This document shows positions 6,011 to 6,309 of a stretch of DNA of 6,309 nt, one piece after another; within the stretch, counting starts at the first letter, position 1, and every line of letters begins with the position of its first letter. This DNA is from Planctomycetota bacterium (GTDB lineage Bacteria > Planctomycetota > Brocadiia > Brocadiales > Bathyanammoxibiaceae). The DNA is taken from positions 1-6,309 of the forward strand of contig JAUVQR010000092.1 of the NCBI GenBank assembly GCA_030598065.1, given 5' to 3'. The notes beneath the pieces were generated by a model. That model was not told the DNA's origin and searched no databases. It saw only the letters and a list, made by a program, of their open reading frames with translations. The position numbers were made by a program, and so were the translations under genes.

Positions 6011-6043
6011 GGGTATTCTGTCGCGCACACACGCACAAGTCAC

Positions 6044-6101
6044 TCTGAAGGTGCCGGGAGAGGGGGAGAATGAAATTCTGCACGTGAGTCAGATTCTTTT
6101 T
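6044..6101 (+). terminator. Leader fold ending in a T-run: candidate attenuator
   Basis: Two mutually exclusive folds can be drawn. Fold A is nested: TCTGA (6044-6048) with TCAGA (6089-6093), GTGC (6051-6054) with GCAC (6080-6083), and AGAAT (6067-6071) with ATTCT (6075-6079). A purine-rich bulge lies on its left side. Fold B is a local hairpin, GAA (6072-6074) plus TCTG (6077-6080) with CAGA (6090-6093) plus TTC (6094-6096), with a 2-nt bulge. TTTTT (6097-6101) follows at once. The stems are short and were folded by eye. No known riboswitch consensus was recognised. Confidence 0.3.
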
Positions 6102-6138
6102 GGCGGTATGCATACAAGTCTTTTCAGAAGACACCGCT
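6102..6138 (+). repeat. Second leader hairpin with one-sided bulge
   Basis: GGCGGT (6102-6107) pairs with ACCGCT (6133-6138, outermost pair G-U). Nested inside, GTCTT (6118-6122) pairs with AAGAC (6128-6132) around TTCAG. The 3' strands of both stems are continuous, while a 10-nt internal loop (ATGCATACAA) lies only on the 5' side. There are about 11 pairs in all, so it is the strongest fold in the leader. It ends 22 bases before the ribosome binding site. The function is unknown. Confidence 0.45.
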
Positions 6139-6159
6139 GACAAATAAATGCATAGTAAT

Positions 6160-6168
6160 GGAGGAGGA
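6160..6168 (+). promoter_or_regulatory. Very strong Shine-Dalgarno site for the exported-protein gene
   Basis: GGAGGAGGA ends 8 bases before the ATG at 6177 and offers two overlapping GGAGG-like registers. It is far stronger than any site in the upstream operon and fixes the start at 6177 over the in-frame ATG at 6225. Confidence 0.8.
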
Positions 6169-6176
6169 ACTTTAAA

Positions 6177-6309
6177 ATGGAATATCAAACGCAGTACCAT
6201 CCTAAAGTAATATCCAGAAGCCACATGAAAGCGTCCCTGCCGTATCTTTTCCTTTGCCTACTGTTTTCCGCTGGCTTCTTATTCTTGCCGAACTCCTCTT
6301 ATGCACAAC
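6177..6309 (+). CDS. N-terminus of an unidentified exported protein, truncated by the window end
   Basis: Only 44 codons are visible. They encode a hydrophilic, slightly basic leader (residues 1-17), a hydrophobic core (about 21-38, LPYLFLCLLFSAGFLFL) and a signal-peptidase-I-like site NSSYA|Q, with cleavage predicted after Ala43. This is a Sec signal peptide with a somewhat long n-region. Met17 followed by Lys would give a more classical signal peptide, but it has no ribosome binding site, whereas Met1 has an excellent one. The mature protein lies beyond the window, so its family and function cannot be stated. The strong translation signal and a private promoter with a long structured leader suggest an abundant but regulated periplasmic, surface or outer-membrane protein. 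That is inference. Confidence 0.8.
   Translation, partial: MEYQTQYHPKVISRSHMKASLPYLFLCLLFSAGFLFLPNSSYAQ

Noticed and set aside
6020..6036. CACGCACA-like stretch as a c-di-GMP-I (GEMM) riboswitch start
   Set aside because: Only the short CACGCACA resembles the consensus; the following GGGCAAACC and the GACGCAAAGCC part are absent.
6050..6066. GGTGCCGGGAGAGG as part of a cobalamin riboswitch
   Set aside because: The conserved core and B12 box are not found in the 170-nt leader.
5988..6224. Minus-strand 78-codon open frame
   Set aside because: It overlaps the promoter, leader and start of the exported-protein gene, has no recognisable domain, and its composition is that of non-coding AT-rich DNA.

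Overview
The window is a stretch of mid-GC (roughly 55% by eye) bacterial chromosome with all genes on the + strand. It has no mobile element, CRISPR array or integrase. Lineage cannot be fixed from the sequence. The frequent use of ATA (Ile) and AGG (Arg) codons, the two-subunit transketolase, the exported CtpA-type protease and a second exported protein suggest a diderm, possibly anaerobic or deep-branching lineage (for example Planctomycetota/Brocadiales, Nitrospirota, Desulfobacterota or Omnitrophota). That is inference only.

Layout. Bases 2-823 are the 3' part of ribF (FMN/FAD synthesis). A perfect consensus sigma70 promoter (TTGACA-N17-TATAAT) lies inside its last codons and points at a tRNA-Phe(GAA) gene at 837-909. 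A 116-bp spacer holds a weak hairpin and T-rich tract, then a second plausible promoter. A tight five-gene run follows: transketolase N-terminal subunit (1026-1844), transketolase C-terminal subunit (1855-2814), a CtpA-type S41 carboxy-terminal processing protease (2822-4123), tsaD for tRNA t6A synthesis (4124-5137) and larB for the nickel-pincer cofactor (5156-5917). Gaps are only 0-18 bp, so this is almost certainly one operon. It joins central carbon metabolism, envelope protein processing, tRNA modification and the first step of an unusual nickel cofactor. tsaD and larB lack clear Shine-Dalgarno sites and are probably translated by coupling.

Bases 5918-6176 hold no gene and are the least ordinary part of the window. 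They contain two small palindromes, a promoter whose -10 is overlaid by tandem and inverted repeats, and a leader of about 170 nt with several foldable elements. One of these is a hairpin followed by a T-run, ahead of a very strong ribosome binding site. They precede the N-terminus of an unidentified exported protein (6177 to the window end) with a clear signal peptide.

Most of the window is conserved housekeeping sequence. The best candidates for something undescribed are the regulatory leader and promoter region at 5928-6176, the promoter embedded in ribF, and the stand-alone larB in a housekeeping operon.
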